Notes under the pieces: model-generated
What the model was told of the DNA's origin: nothing
What the model saw: the letters and a program-made list of their open reading frames with translations, nothing else
The model's database searches: none
Program-made: the position numbers and the translations under genes
Shown here: piece by piece, positions 12,971 to 24,853 of the stretch
Layout of the letters: every line of letters starts with the position of its first letter
Position numbering within the stretch: the first letter of the stretch is position 1
Assembly (NCBI GenBank): GCA_035772735.1
Contig: JASDFA010000010.1
Span: forward strand, 152,584,501 to 152,648,500
Source: Datura wrightii
Lineage: Eukaryota > Streptophyta > Magnoliopsida > Solanales > Solanaceae
Length of the DNA: 64,000 bases
Direction: 5' to 3'

Positions 12971-13111
12971 TTAGAAATTTATAGGCTTCATACCATCCCC
13001 CTTGATGTGTTGAAAACCTCTTATCTTTGTCAAGGCCTTGGTTAGTTCATATGCAAGATTATCTCAAGATTTGAAATATTTAATATTTATGGTACCACTT
13101 TTCAAATATGA
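12971..13111 (-). pseudogene. pol: copia H RNase H C-terminus (end of pol)
   Basis: In the minus strand a frame reads 'SGTINIKYFKS', a stop, then 'DNLAYELTKALTK', the conserved copia end '(S.)DN(L/I)AD.LTKGL'. It finishes 'GDGMKPINF' with a stop codon at 12971-12973. The frame continues across element A into 43476 onward when one copy of the TATGA duplication is removed. One in-frame stop is visible. Confidence 0.75.
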
Positions 13112-13332
13112 TGTCACGATCCAAGTGGCTGTGATTGGCACCCACACTAATCCGCCCGGTGGGCGAACCAATGATTCCCTACTAACTACCCAAAACTATC
13201 CTTAACTATTAGAAATAAATCACATTATGAATATAAATAATGGAAACATCACTAAACAAAAGTAAAATAATAACAACTCTCCGTTTAAAACACTCCCAAA
13301 ACCTGATAGTCATTATACACGAGGACATCTAT

Positions 13333-16292
13333 TGTTACACCCCGTAAGTTTCTTTCGTCTAGCCGACGTGTGCATGTGATTGAGAGTTCCTAGAGCAAGG
13401 CACATGTGATATAAGACTCGAAGGTGGAGCACGCGAGCGCGTTATCGAGTGAGTGAGAAGTCGGGGACAGAGGCAGGGAACTATGGGTGCTGCATCGTGC
13501 ACTCCTCCCTGGCGCACTAGGTGGCACGTCGCGCTTCTATCCCGGCGCTATGAGGGGCACGCCGCGGACCCTTGCCACCGCCTCCCACTATATACGTTCT
13601 TAAGTGTGATTTAGTTTCATTTAAAACATTTTGAAAGAGGACCCTTGGCTTAGGCGATTCTCTTACTAGAATTTCATCAATTTGAAGTCAAATTACGCTG
13701 CTAAATCATGTCTAATTACAAATTCTTCTTAGGTAATGATTCCTGGGCCTACGAAGAACATATATATGAGTGAATCTTCGAATTGGGCTCAGTTTGATAG
13801 AGTCCCGTCGAGTAGAAGTGGTAGAAATCACTTCTAATCAAGTCCTAAACGTCTACAATTAATAACTAAGTATTTCTACCTTTCTAATCTACAAGAATTC
13901 GTAAGATTTCATCGAGTTGAACTCGTTTTGATGTATTATTGTTATGTTTGTGGGATATGAATTGCTGGCCTAGCTCTTGGATTATATAGTCCTGTTCCCT
14001 TGGCATAAAAGCTAGAATACGGAGGGATTACGAGTTCTTGATCATAGCTGGATTGATTGAGTTGAATTCGGCAATTGAGGTATGTTAAGGCTAACCTCTT
14101 TCCGCAAGTTTTTCTCGTTGTATAGTTAATATGACTTTTAATATTTTAGTAGCTTATGATTTTACATGTTGTGGTTAGCTGCTACGAGGAGAATTGGGGT
14201 TGTAACATAGTATCCCTTGTTGGGAAAGATTGTATTTAGTTTTGACTATCGCTAGAAGTGATAAAGAGATTCCCTATTCAGTTATTCACCGTCTAGAGAG
14301 ACTAGTAATGTTTTGCTGCCATACTGAGACCAAAGAGGCTTGTGGTTAGCTATTAGCGTACTTGGTTAAATTAGGCGGCATAGGACATAGTTTGGCAAGA
14401 TAACTTCCTATTTGACACCTACAAGACTAGAGTGATGATTGGATAGCCTTACATTTGAGTCAGTGGCACTAGAGTTGCCTAATGAACCGGGTGGTAGATT
14501 GCTAGGGTAACTACCTACTGCCAATGACCGTATAGCTTCTTTTGACTTATAGTTATCGGCCGCTCAGGGAACCACCCTAGTTACCAGAAGTCTGATGGAC
14601 TTTGCGATATCCTAAGTAAGTAACTTAGTAGCCGTTATACGTGGGGCTAATGCCTTTGGCTCTTCATACAGATGCCAACGTACATGTTGTCTAGAAGGGA
14701 TAAGTCTAAGTATCCCTACCTACGGGGCTACATATTGCTCACATGGGCTATATGTTGTCAGGACAGACCAGATCGACGCCTATGAACTAGAACCTTAGTA
14801 TTATTGTTTACTCTTCGGGTTAATGATTGTTGTGGCTGCCTAAAGGACTATTATGGCTGATCACCTAGTATCATATCCAGTTATTAGCAGCCCTACAGTC
14901 ATTCTAGGCGAGGGAACCATATAGTTGGTCGCCTACGACCTTGTTGTCCACTGATGAACGACTATTCTACTAGTATGACCTTTAGAGTGTCGCCAGGTTA
15001 GTTCAGACCTCGCCCTTTTCTTTCTAAGCTAGCTGATTTTATGATTACTTCCATGACTAACTGGCTAGCCATTAACATATAGAGTATGCGTGTTGGTTGC
15101 TATTTAGATACCGTTACAAGAGCTCAGATGGCTCATATATAGCTATAGGAGCCCAAGAGGCTCATATACAGTTACAGGAGTCCAGACGGCTCATATACAG
15201 TTACGGGAGCCCAGATGGCTCATAATCAGCTACAGGAGCCCAAACAGCTCATATACAGGTACAGGAGCCCAGACGACTCATATGCAGTTACAGGAGCCCA
15301 GATGGCTCAGATACAGTTATAGAAGCCCAGATAGCTCAAATACAGTTACAGGAGCCCAGATGACTCAGACACAATTGCAGAAACCCAGACGGCTTGAATA
15401 CAATTTCAAAGACCGAGTATGTCTTTAGTTATAGCTTGCCTACGGGGCTACAATGAAATAGATAGGAGTTATACTTTGCTTTCACTTGTTGGGGCTTATG
15501 GGGGCCCAAGTAGGTTGTTTCTGTGTTATTTTCACCTTCCAAGCTTATGGAGGCCAGGTTAGGTTCTTGTTTGTATACTTGCTTGCTAGATATAGTTTAT
15601 GAGTGTATGATTATGTTGCTTGAGTTCTATTGGTATAATTTCCTACTAGATGCAGGCTATGGTTATGAAATCTTACAAGTTAACGTCTGACCATTATTAC
15701 TGATTACTTCAGTTCTTTACTAGCTTTCATTAAGTTGTTAGTACTGCCTTACATATTAAGTACATATTGTACTGACGCCCACGCATGGGGCACTGCATAC
15801 TTTCCTACAGGTCTAGATAAACAGGTTTTGGGACCTTCTTAGAAGCTATTCAGAGTCAGCAGAACGGTCAACTCCTTTCCTTTGGAGTTTCCAGATAGTA
15901 GAGGTTGTCCTGTCTTTGGTTAGATAATTTTTGGGTAGGCCGGAGCCCTATCCCGACCAATATTTCACTCTTTGAGGCTTGCAGACTATGGTGGTTGGTT
16001 ACATATGTGGTTTTGGCTGTGTGGGGCCTAGTTATGTTATTTGTTAGGAGCGTGGTGGTCTTGTTGGCTTGCATAGAATGATATTACTGTTTCTATTGGG
16101 TTAGCTAATTTACTGCAGGTATTGTATAGTGGCCTTGTCGGCTAGGGTTGTGTTTATAGCCGAGATATAACTGGTTATTTTCTTGGTTATGTGCCGCTGA
16201 CATACACCAGAAGTGTAGATGTCCACCCAGGTCAGCTCAAAGTCCAGTGTGGCATTAGATGCCAGTTACGTCTTTGACGGTGGGGCGTGACA
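13333..16292 (+). mobile_element. Solo LTR B1 in the 3' LTR of A
   Basis: The insertion begins TGTTACACCCC and ends GGGGCGTGACA, and is 2960 bp. The target duplication is TCTAT (13328-13332) and TCTAC (16293-16297), one mismatch. The uninterrupted site exists in A's other LTR near 29407-29420 ('gaggacatctacctaac'), which proves the insertion. A TATA-like stretch 'ctatatacg' lies near 13592, and the LTR is in plus orientation. There is no internal domain. Confidence 0.95.
15117..15413 (+). repeat. 29-bp minisatellite in B1, about 10 copies
   Basis: The unit 'ggagcccaga.ggctcatatacagttaca' recurs at a 29-bp step (for example 15148, 15177, 15206). B2 holds only about two copies at the matching place (40873-40945). 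Copies differ by single bases. Confidence 0.9.
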
Positions 16293-16543
16293 TCTACCTA
16301 ATATTGTCTAAGAGTAATCCAAAAAAAAAGAGAATGGCAAGAAAACTTCAGTGTTTAAACTAGAGACATCGACTACGGGAAAGTTGATCAGCACATCTTG
16401 AGTCGCTCACTTTTCTATAAATCCGCTGCTACTTTAGAGATGAGGGAGAGATGAGATTCTGGGATTGAGTTCTGCACTCTGAAAAGAAGTGCAGGATTAG
16501 TGTTAGTACAAAACACAGTACTGGTAGGCATCGTCAGCTGACC

Positions 16544-16545
<2 letters not shown>

Positions 16546-16589
<44 letters not shown>
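16546..16589. repeat. (AT)n microsatellite in A 3' LTR
   Basis: Alternating AT run after 'gaccttaa'. The homologous place in the 5' LTR (29677-29715) has the same run, so it was present in the parental LTR. Confidence 0.95.
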
Positions 16590-16591
<2 letters not shown>

Positions 16592-18665
16592 CCACAATAT
16601 ACAGTTATCTCAGGACACAATTTCAGTAATTAATACTCATTCAGAAAATCAATCTGTGTAGGGTGCCAGCTGGCCTGCTCACTGGATTGGGCCTCGCTGC
16701 AACGGTTACTTGACCACTCCCACGGTCTCGCTGCAGTGAAATATGTTTTGCTGTAGCGGTGCTACCTTGGCAGTAGCTTGACTTAGCTGCACACCCACCA
16801 TTCTCTTAACTCTTTTTAGCATTCTATTCGTTATGTTCATCCAAGTATTCATAGTCATCAATAAACAATCAACACATCATAACCACAAAGAATATACAAT
16901 GAACCATTCATGAAAGGTTTCACAACTCATCACGAGTCCTCATTTAACTTCACATAAACCATCAAATCATTATAAACACATCAACAATTCAAATTCACAA
17001 AGCACATGACCATAAGTTCAATTCATTGAGTTCCTCACATTCCCAGGCCGATCTTACTTCTTACATTCAGTAAAATAATACAACGAATGGTGATGTACTG
17101 GGCATACGCCTCCATCAGATTACCATGAACACTCTAACACTAAATATTGATATACAAACATGCGAGAGGGTTTTATTTTTCCCTTCCAGTCATGACCTGC
17201 AGGAGAATCTAGAAATTCATGTACTGCACCGGTTTGGTACCCGCTCCAACTCATTTGCTCATTTGGATGCTCTCCTCGGGCATGAGCCACTTAACCATCA
17301 TTGCTTGCCTGGATGCTCCCCTAGCTCAGGATATTCATATTATCCACTTCCATTTACACCTCAGTGTTTTACCACTCAGTCAGTTATTTGACCCTTGGGA
17401 GGCCTCATCTTACCTCTCTCAACTTAAATACTCACATATTTTCAGTGATCATGTTCAGACAATAAAAACGAACAAGAACAATCTCTTAGCATATTGTCCA
17501 CATCACATAAATAATGATTTCATAGAAAAAACCATCCAATATTAGAATTCAACAAAAAATTATGACAACAAGCAATGTCTGAAGACCAAATCCACGTATA
17601 GTCATTCCACACAATACATCTTATTATTCAAGTGTAACTCCTTCTAAACCATAACCTATCTCGATTGAAGATGGGAAACCTCAAGTTACTTTTTTGGAGC
17701 CTTTCCTTTCCTCAGCGCATCCGAACATTCAAAATCTAGCATAAAAGTTTAATAGGGAATCAATAGACTATTTCGGGGGAATAAAGATTTTGGAAATTCA
17801 ACCCCGTCCTCATTATACCCATCTCATGGTGTTTTAGTCATTACCTGCGAGTAATTCATCCACTCTAATCCTACCATTGATCATTCAACCCCGGTTCATA
17901 TGAGGTTTCCACTCCCCAAACCCTCTTTCAGGCATTTTTAACACTACATTCCCTACTTTTACCAAACTCTAGGTCTCCAATATTAGGAATGATGAACTAG
18001 CACCATCTCATTCATCCTAGGGATTAATAATTACATGCTTATAGACCTAGAAATTAACAACCTTCACCACCCAATCAATTTCCCCTACTCTCATAGTTCT
18101 AGGATTTTTCAACCTAGAATTTCCATCATTGCAGGTCCCTCTAATGATTCTACGGGGTTTGGGTATCAAAGTAAAGAGAATAGACTAAGATTCTTATCTT
18201 TGAGAAGGGTATACTGCTCTACACTTAGGGAATTCGCTCTGAATTCTCATAGTTCATGTTTGAAATAATGGGGTAAACCCCTTGAAATCCCACTAAAATC
18301 CACTTACTGGTTCTCGTCATCCACTGAAGCATCATATTTTAGTTGCAGTGAACCCGATATAGTGCCCAAGACACCGTCATAGCGGATCCGATGGTATATT
18401 TCCCGGTCCATTACAAATGACCTTCGACCGTGGTAATGGTCTCGCTACAGCGGTTGTCCCTCAGCTTCAGCGGCTCCTGTAACTAGTAGCTCCCATTTCT
18501 TGCACACAACCCATTTCGCAGCTCAAAATTTCCTTAACACTTACTCCACACCTTCCCACCAACAATTAGGCTGTAGAGGAGTGTTCGATCTTATTTTTTC
18601 CCCTGTAACAATAGATGAATTGTGATATCAGATACAAATTAAAATATTATTCATCCCAGAATGGT

Positions 18666-19241
18666 CTACAAAAGCAAAGAAGAGGACGTACCAGATTCTA
18701 CAAACAATTGTGGATATTTGTTCCATATGTCGGCCTCGATCTCCCAAGTGGCTTCCTCTATGGGATGATTCTTCTATTGGACCTTTACCGTTGCAATCTC
18801 CTTTGATCTCAATTTGTGGACCTCTCTATCTATTATAGAATTGGACTCCTCCTCATAGGACAAGTTCTCATCCAGCAACACTGAGTCCCATTTGATTATG
18901 TACGATGCATCCCCATGGTATTTCTTCATGGAGACATGGAAGGCTGGATGTATCCCTGATAGTCCTGGTGGCAAGGCTAATTCATAAGCTACTTCCTCCG
19001 TACGCTGTAGGATCTCGAGTGGCCCAATGTGTCTCGGGCTAAGTTTACCCCACTTTCCAAACCTCATCACCCCCTTCATGAGGGAGACCTTGAGTAACAC
19101 TCTGCTCTCCCACCATGAACTCCATGTCCCTCACCTTTCTGTATGCATATTGCTTCTGCTTGTTTTGAGAACCGATCATATGTTCTTAAATCACCCGAAC
19201 CTTTACCAAGGACTCCTTAAGCAAGTCAGTACCCTAAGGCC
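18666..19241 (-). pseudogene. pol: A integrase C-terminal part and chromodomain tail
   Basis: A 108-codon minus frame (19100-18774) carries 'SLMKGVMRFGKWGKLSPRHIGP' and 'HPAFHVSMKKY', the conserved post-core integrase region of plant gypsy elements. It ends at '(K)EIATVKVQ' with a stop where Trp is usual. Beyond the stop 'IEEATWEIEADI..KYPQLF' continues in frame to a stop at 18666-18668, the chromodomain-type C-terminus of Tekay/Del elements. The sequence to 19241 upstream has further stops. It is separated from the integrase core by the insertion at 19243-22341. Confidence 0.85.
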
Positions 19242-19531
19242 TTGATCTCGGGAAAAATAGCATGCCCGAGTGATGCTTTATAACTTAATTTAGTCTTGTT
19301 TAGCTAATTAATTATATACATTTTCATGTGATTTTATATAAATGTGAATATATGTACTAACCAACATGATTAGTCCTTGTTTTGTTGGTTTAAATGAATT
19401 TGAGGAACTAATTTATAAGTTGGTGAAGTAGAGGAATAGAGTCGGGAGCTATTTGCAAAAGTCGGCAAGAAGCATGCCTTGGCAAGGCTGGCCGCGCCAG
19501 GCAGCGTTCCACGCTGTGCGTGTGCCGCGTG

Positions 19532-21036
19532 TTAGGGCTTCTATGGTGACTACACACAAGTTCATGTGGTCGAACAAGTAGTAAAATGGCTTAAGTAAGC
19601 CAAGTATCGATCCCACAGGGACTGAACCAAGGTAATAATTAACTTAAGTGTCAATGAACTATACCTTTAAGAATGCAGACAACAATTTAAATAAGATTTT
19701 GAGAGTTTAGTTTCCTAATCAATTCGAATCTAAGACAAAATTATAAAGTGAGTCTGAACTATAGTAATGAGCATTCTGAGGTTAAAATGAACATGCAGGG
19801 TATTAATTTATCGATACAATTTAGTTAATCTTTCCTTCGGTTGCTAGTCAAGAATTATTGCCTATGGATTGGAACTTTCGTCTCCTATCCAACTTAAGAA
19901 TCATGAGCCTTCAATCTACATATCTGTGATAAAAGAATTTCATGTGCTAGCCATACAAAACCGATTCCTTAATTGACTAATAAGACTTTCAGATATATTT
20001 CTATTCTGAATGTAAATCAATTCTCAATTTTTCCAAACTAAGAAGAGATCATATCCTACCAATTCACAACTTTCCAATTTCTTTCCTTCTCAAAATCAAA
20101 ATTGGATCTTTTAGATATACATTAACATTGGCCAAACATTAATGCAGTAAGAACAAGAATTGATAGAACAACCATTGAAGAAAAGATGAAAACTAAAGTG
20201 ATCAACAATTACATTCCACTACAATTGTTCTTAACCTCAGCAAGAAGTGAATTTAGCCACTCATTTGTGGATTAAACATCATCAAATAAGTGTAATTCAT
20301 AAACAATTGAGATAAAAGAGAAAGAGATAGAGAAGAACCCTAGAATTTTCGTCCCCTCAACTACCTGTAACCCACGTTCTTGCTCAACCAAGTCAGAATG
20401 TTTAAAAATAAACCTAAGTGTTCTATTTATACTATTGAGAATTTTTCCCGGAATAACAAGCAACGTGGCACGGAGTGTATCGCGGAGCACTCCCTCCGTG
20501 CCACGGGGGTATCGCGGACCCTCTCTGGAATTAGGCTCCTCAGAATTTTCACCTTGGCGTGCCACGGCCTGCATTGCGGAGCCTGGCCAACGTGCCACAG
20601 TGCTATCACGCACCTACACTGGAAATTGATGTCCCAGGTAATTGTACTCAACGTGCCACGTCTTGCATCGCATGGCATTGCCTCCGTGTCATGGAGGTAA
20701 CGCGAGGCTTCACTGAAAATGGCCAAAATTAAATCACCTGAGGCAAAATGCCTTCGTGATGGCAGCGTGACACAACTCCATCGCGGAGCCCTTATTTTTG
20801 CTGCTCTTCCTTGACCTTTTCCACTCCTTGCTTCCAAGTCCATTCCCGATTTTTACCAACATGTATCTTAGCTTTCCAAAATTCCATTTTACCTGCAAAA
20901 CAACACTAATCATGTTGGTTAGTATAAATTCACATTTTAACTACAAATCACATGAGAATGCACAAATAACGATAGATAACAAAGATGAAATGAAGCATTT
21001 GAGTATCACTTGGGCATATAATTCTGCCCAAGATCA
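19532..21036 (-). mobile_element. I-inner: second copy of the same family, inserted in I-outer
   Basis: On the minus strand this 1505-bp unit starts TGATCTTGGGCAG (21036) and ends near 19532. Its landmarks parallel I-outer: terminal hairpin, 'ctaaccaacatgattag' block, CpG-rich stretch, TATA box, 'agtccctgtgggatcgatac' block. Flanks are GCGTG (19527-19531) and CCGTG (21037-21041), a possible 5-bp duplication with one mismatch. Because it is opposite in orientation to I-outer, the whole insertion is an imperfect inverted repeat. No coding sequence is convincing. Confidence 0.6.
20423..20433 (-). promoter_or_regulatory. Putative TATA box of I-inner
   Basis: The minus strand reads AGTATAAATAG, just after the CpG-rich part, in the same relative place as in I-outer. 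Confidence 0.5.
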
Positions 21037-21335
21037 CCGTGCCCAGCGCCGTGCCACGCCCATGCCAGGCGCGAGAGGAAGGCAGCAAGCAGGCAGGCAT
21101 CCTGCGCGCCAGCGCCGTGCCACGCCAGGCGACCTGCGCGCCAGCGCCCCGCCATCGCGCTGCATGAGCAGCGTGTCACGCCGACCATCGTGGCAAGCCT
21201 CAACCTCTTGGCATCCTGAGGAGATTTCCATTGTGCCTCCGTGTTACCTCCGTGTTATGGAGGCAGTGCTCTGCGATACACTCCGTGACACAGAGCCATC
21301 CCATGACAGGCATAATTTTGCACAATTCACATTTA

Positions 21336-21345
21336 CTATAAATAG
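21336..21345 (+). promoter_or_regulatory. Putative TATA box of I-outer
   Basis: CTATAAATAG follows the CpG-rich stretch, as expected for an LTR promoter. Inferred from sequence and position only. Confidence 0.5.
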
Positions 21346-22341
21346 GTCCCTTAGCTCCTAAAATCATTTTGTCACGATTTTATTCTGGAAAACCACCTAG
21401 GAGTGATGGGAGAAGTGGGAGAACTCACCTAGGGTTCATCAATTTCATCTTCTCCTCTACCAATTCTTGTAAGTATGTTACTTTAACAATGTTTTCTTGT
21501 AATTTTATAAACTTGAATGGCTAGAACCCTTCCTCTAGGGTTGAAGCCATGAGTTATGATTGTGTTTTTATGAATTTGTTTTGGAATTAAGTTATTGATG
21601 ATTGTTGTTTTGTCTTGCATTCTTAATTATGGTTGTTTTTATGATTGATCACCATGAAAACACACACATTAAACTTAGGCAAATGCTTGATAAAGCAAAC
21701 CTAAGGAAGAACATAAGAATGTAAGAGGCAAGTTCTTGTCTTTTGATGAGATTTTGTGGTTAGGATAGAAACATACCTAATACCTTGCTTGGTTGATAAA
21801 ATGGGAGGAGAGAAAGACACCGGCTTAGATTTGTCACTCCACCACTCGAAGAAGTAGTTGTGAAACTAAGTTTGGTTAAATGGTTGGAGGTACGGAAGGA
21901 CCCTAATCAATGGCATAACCCCATAAACCACATCCACGTAATTAATTGCCCACGAACTAGAATTAGCATCCTCGCTCTCAATGTAGTAGTGAGGCTAGTT
22001 TGTCGTGTTTAGAGGCTCGGAAGGCCATGAACATGAAATTCTAATTATGTAAGATGACAATTGATAGTTTCATACTTAAATCATTGCAAATCGTAGTATC
22101 GCCTGATTATCCGACTTTAACTCTATGTTGCTCCTTGAATGAGTTCCGAATATTTTGTTGACCACACTTAGACTTAGTTAAACTATATCAAAAACTTTTA
22201 TAATCAACACTTGTGGAAGTTAATATCACACTCGAACTAGATAGTTAGCTGAATTGGTCCAGTCCCTATGGGTTCGACAATCCGGTTCTTAAAAAAGGCC
22301 ACTATATTACTTGTACGACCCATACACTTGCGGGCACGAAT

Positions 22342-22608
22342 AGGCCTCACCTCAAATGTATCAAACCATTCGATTGCAGACCTACATTTCCTCCCATACA
22401 GAGCTTCGAATGGCTCCATGCCAATACTTGAATGATAGTTGTTATTGTAAGAAAACTTTGTCGAAGGTAAAAATTTATCCCAATGGCCACCAAAATCAAT
22501 CACGCAGGCCCGAAGCATGTCTTCTAACACCTGAATGGTCCTTTTCAACTGCCTGTCTATCTGTGGATGAAAAGTTGTGCTGAGGTCCAACCTAGTACCT
22601 AGTTCTGC
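22342..22608 (-). pseudogene. pol: A integrase core, 3' half (catalytic Glu lost)
   Basis: The minus frame reads 'GTRLDLSTTFHPQ', then 'IDRQLKRTIQVLEDMLRAC', and on to 'YNNNYHSSIGMEPFEALYG'. In Ty3/gypsy integrases the block is HPQTDGQ(T/A)ER, whose Glu is the third catalytic acid. Here it reads RQLKR, so Glu is replaced by Lys. The piece is bounded by two insertions: I-outer (to 22341) and solo LTR D1 (from 22609). Confidence 0.88.
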
Positions 22609-23410
22609 TGTCACAACGCAAACATAGGCCCGGATCGAAACATGGGACAAAGAATCCCGAGAGACTCTAAGTCGACCCATGGCATGGACATGACATTTAA
22701 AGCTCAACATAATAAATGCGAAAATCTAGCATATGAAATAGCTGAAGCCTAAAAATATAATAACATTTGAATATCTGAAAACATAACACTGATTTGAAAC
22801 TGAAAATATACTATGTGTGATAAGCCTCTATATAACCGACGAGTTGATGGTTCAAGACCCCTAACTAACTCACTAAAGACTGAAACTGAAAATATTAAAT
22901 ACAAGCTGAAGAAAGGGTCCTTGAAGGATGAGGACTCACCAACAGGTTGAGAATGCTAACTCCGAAACTCTGGCTAGCAGCGGGACTAAACCTGAACGTT
23001 CGAGCCTGTATCATGAAATGATACAACATAGAGTATGCTATCAGTACTTGGAATATAGTGAGTTTGCAACGTAAGTAAAAATGGACAGTTAAAATACATA
23101 AGAGTTTATAAGAGTAGGACAACATGATCATGAAATAAATATCATAATATAAACATAAGGGCTCAAGGTTTTCAAACCGTTCATAATCTAGATGTAATCA
23201 TAGTCATAAGAGAAACTTTATAAAACATAACTTGAGCCAAAATAACATAAACATATCCATGCATAAATTATGAGGAGAAATGGGAGGACTCATCTTAACC
23301 GACACCATCATGATAGAGTTTACATGATGCCCCACTATTTTGCCCAATTGGTCAGGACTGTCCCATGCTTTCCAGGCATGGGATGTGCATGATGTGATAT
23401 CACAAGAGAT

Positions 23411-23473
<63 letters not shown>

Positions 23474-24853
23474 GGCGGCCCGTAGTTCTGAGACCACGGG
23501 GTTTACCTGAACGCTGGGTCTACTCGGAGCTAGACACTGCTCCCACAAACATGCACTTGAGACTCATATCGTAATCGTGAATCATTCATGAAGTTCATGG
23601 CCAATTAAAATATAACATACTTGATCATACTTGAAATACATGATTAGCCATGAATAAGGGCCTGTGAGTCGGCCAATAGTCATAAATTCATAAATCATGA
23701 AGAACATGCATACTTGTGAAAATACATATACTTGATATTCATAAATCCATGAGGAGTACTTGAGATAAATCATAGAAATAATCATAAATCACAATTTAGG
23801 GCTTAGGAAGATCAAGGTCATAATGGAATCATAACTTGACTTTTATGAAACTTACATAATTGGGCATAATTTAATTAAAATTTAAAACTATGAATTAATA
23901 ATCAAAATAAGCATAAAATCTGCCCATAGATCCTAAAACATGATTTGATAAATGAAGGGAATTGGCCCATAGATAGATCATAGAGAATATCACAAAATTT
24001 GGAATAAACCCCAAAAGATCATGAACTTGAATCTAGAATTGAAATTCATGGAATTGAGAAGAATTTTGAGCATGAGAGTGAAAGGAATTCTCATTCATAT
24101 CCTTACATACCTGGGTAAATCTGATTTATACTCCTCTTTGAAAACCCAAAGGGAATTGGAGAAAATTGGAGAATTTCTCAAGCTTGATCTCTAAGGAAGA
24201 ACTCTAAACTTGCATGCATGGAATGGTAAGACTTAGGATAGGTTTATCACCCTTAAAACCCTTCTAACTGATCTTAAAACGATGTAGTATAGGGCATAGG
24301 AGCTTAGAAGTTACAAATTTAACATTACTAACTTCACAGGAAATTACATACTACCCAGTGTAACGACTCATTCAATGGGTCATCCTAAGCTCCAATGGGT
24401 CGTTATGTCGCTTGTTGTTTCTCTCCATTTTCCAAGCTCAGGTCTGCTACCATGACTAGACAAGATGAGTCATTACTAGTCCCAACGACTCATCGTTTTC
24501 GCCCGTTGCCACCACTTCCCCCAACTACTCACCTTCTTGAAGTCCACCCAAAGGAAGCATACCACGACTCGTTGTCCCATAAAATGAGTCGTACCATGAT
24601 TGGTGACAGTGACCTTGACAAGGACCACTCTCACAATGACTTATTTCCCTAACTCATTACACTAGCCAATGAGTTGTTCCATAACTCGTTGGTCCTGGAC
24701 CTGCGACCATATTCTTATCACGACAGGGACCAACGGTCCCTGGGAGCTTCCCACGACTCGTCCAATGGGTCGTCCTGAGATGATTTCTCAACTTTTTTGC
24801 TGCACTTTATTTCAACTCCCAAGTCTAGTCTTAGCCACTTCCGGGGTATTGTA
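22609..24853 (-). mobile_element. Solo LTR D1 (C-type family) in A integrase, TSD TCTGC
   Basis: The 2245-bp insertion reads on the minus strand from TACAATACCCC (24853, TG changed to TA) to GTTGTGACA (22609). The termini match the LTRs of element C (TGTAATACCC...GTGACA). The target duplication TCTGC is perfect at 22604-22608 and 24854-24858, and its removal rejoins the integrase reading. The U3 part (24360-24780) is rich in 'acgactcgt'-type words. A (TA)n run lies at 23414-23469. There is no internal region. Confidence 0.93.
23414..23469. repeat. (AT)n microsatellite in D1
   Basis: Alternating AT run of about 28 units. It creates a spurious Ile-Tyr repeat frame. Confidence 0.97.

Larger units (their letters stand above)
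13112..18630 (-). repeat. 3' LTR of A (interrupted by B1)
   Basis: The LTR starts on the plus strand as 'tgtcacgatccaagtggctg' and is homologous to 29198-30200 plus 41928-43470. About 2.55 kb remain when B1 and its duplication are removed. The inner end is placed near 18630 by alignment with the other copy, whose end is fixed by the target duplication. No clear polypurine tract is left next to it. A (TA)n run at 16546-16589 matches one in the 5' LTR. Confidence 0.88.
19243..22341 (+). mobile_element. I-outer: unclassified LTR-like insertion in A integrase
   Basis: The duplication AGGCCT at 19237-19242 and 22342-22347 brackets foreign DNA; removing it rejoins the integrase frame. The outer unit (19243-19531 plus 21037-22341, about 1.6 kb, plus orientation) begins TGATCTCGGG with a short hairpin (CTCGGG...CCCGAG). 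It then has a CpG-rich stretch, a TATA box (21336-21345), and a distal block 'gtccctatgggttcgac' running to 'cacttgcgggcacg'. The latter blocks resemble the 3' parts of Athila/Tat-type LTRs in my memory, so a solo LTR of that group is my best guess. The terminus is not a clean CA. Confidence 0.6.

Noticed and set aside
15117..15413. Regular ~29-bp repeats that could suggest a CRISPR array
   Set aside because: The units are head to tail with no unique spacers and lie inside a plant LTR; it is a minisatellite.
17125..17545. 88- and 108-codon overlapping frames, also 42132-42389 and 47926-48225
   Set aside because: All three places are the same part of A-family LTRs; the frames are not conserved among the copies and have no domain.
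20798..21361. 187-codon plus-strand frame with overlapping frames on both strands (20272-21231)
   Set aside because: They lie in the CpG-rich part of the I-inner/I-outer insertions, where stop codons are rare by composition; Arg/Ala/His-rich, no domain, no family resemblance.
22237..22710. 157-codon minus-strand frame as one gene
   Set aside because: It is a chimera: the first part is solo LTR D1, the middle is integrase of A, and the end is the I-outer insertion. The junctions coincide with target duplications.
23204..23548. Ile-Tyr repeat protein
   Set aside because: Translation of an (AT)n microsatellite inside solo LTR D1.
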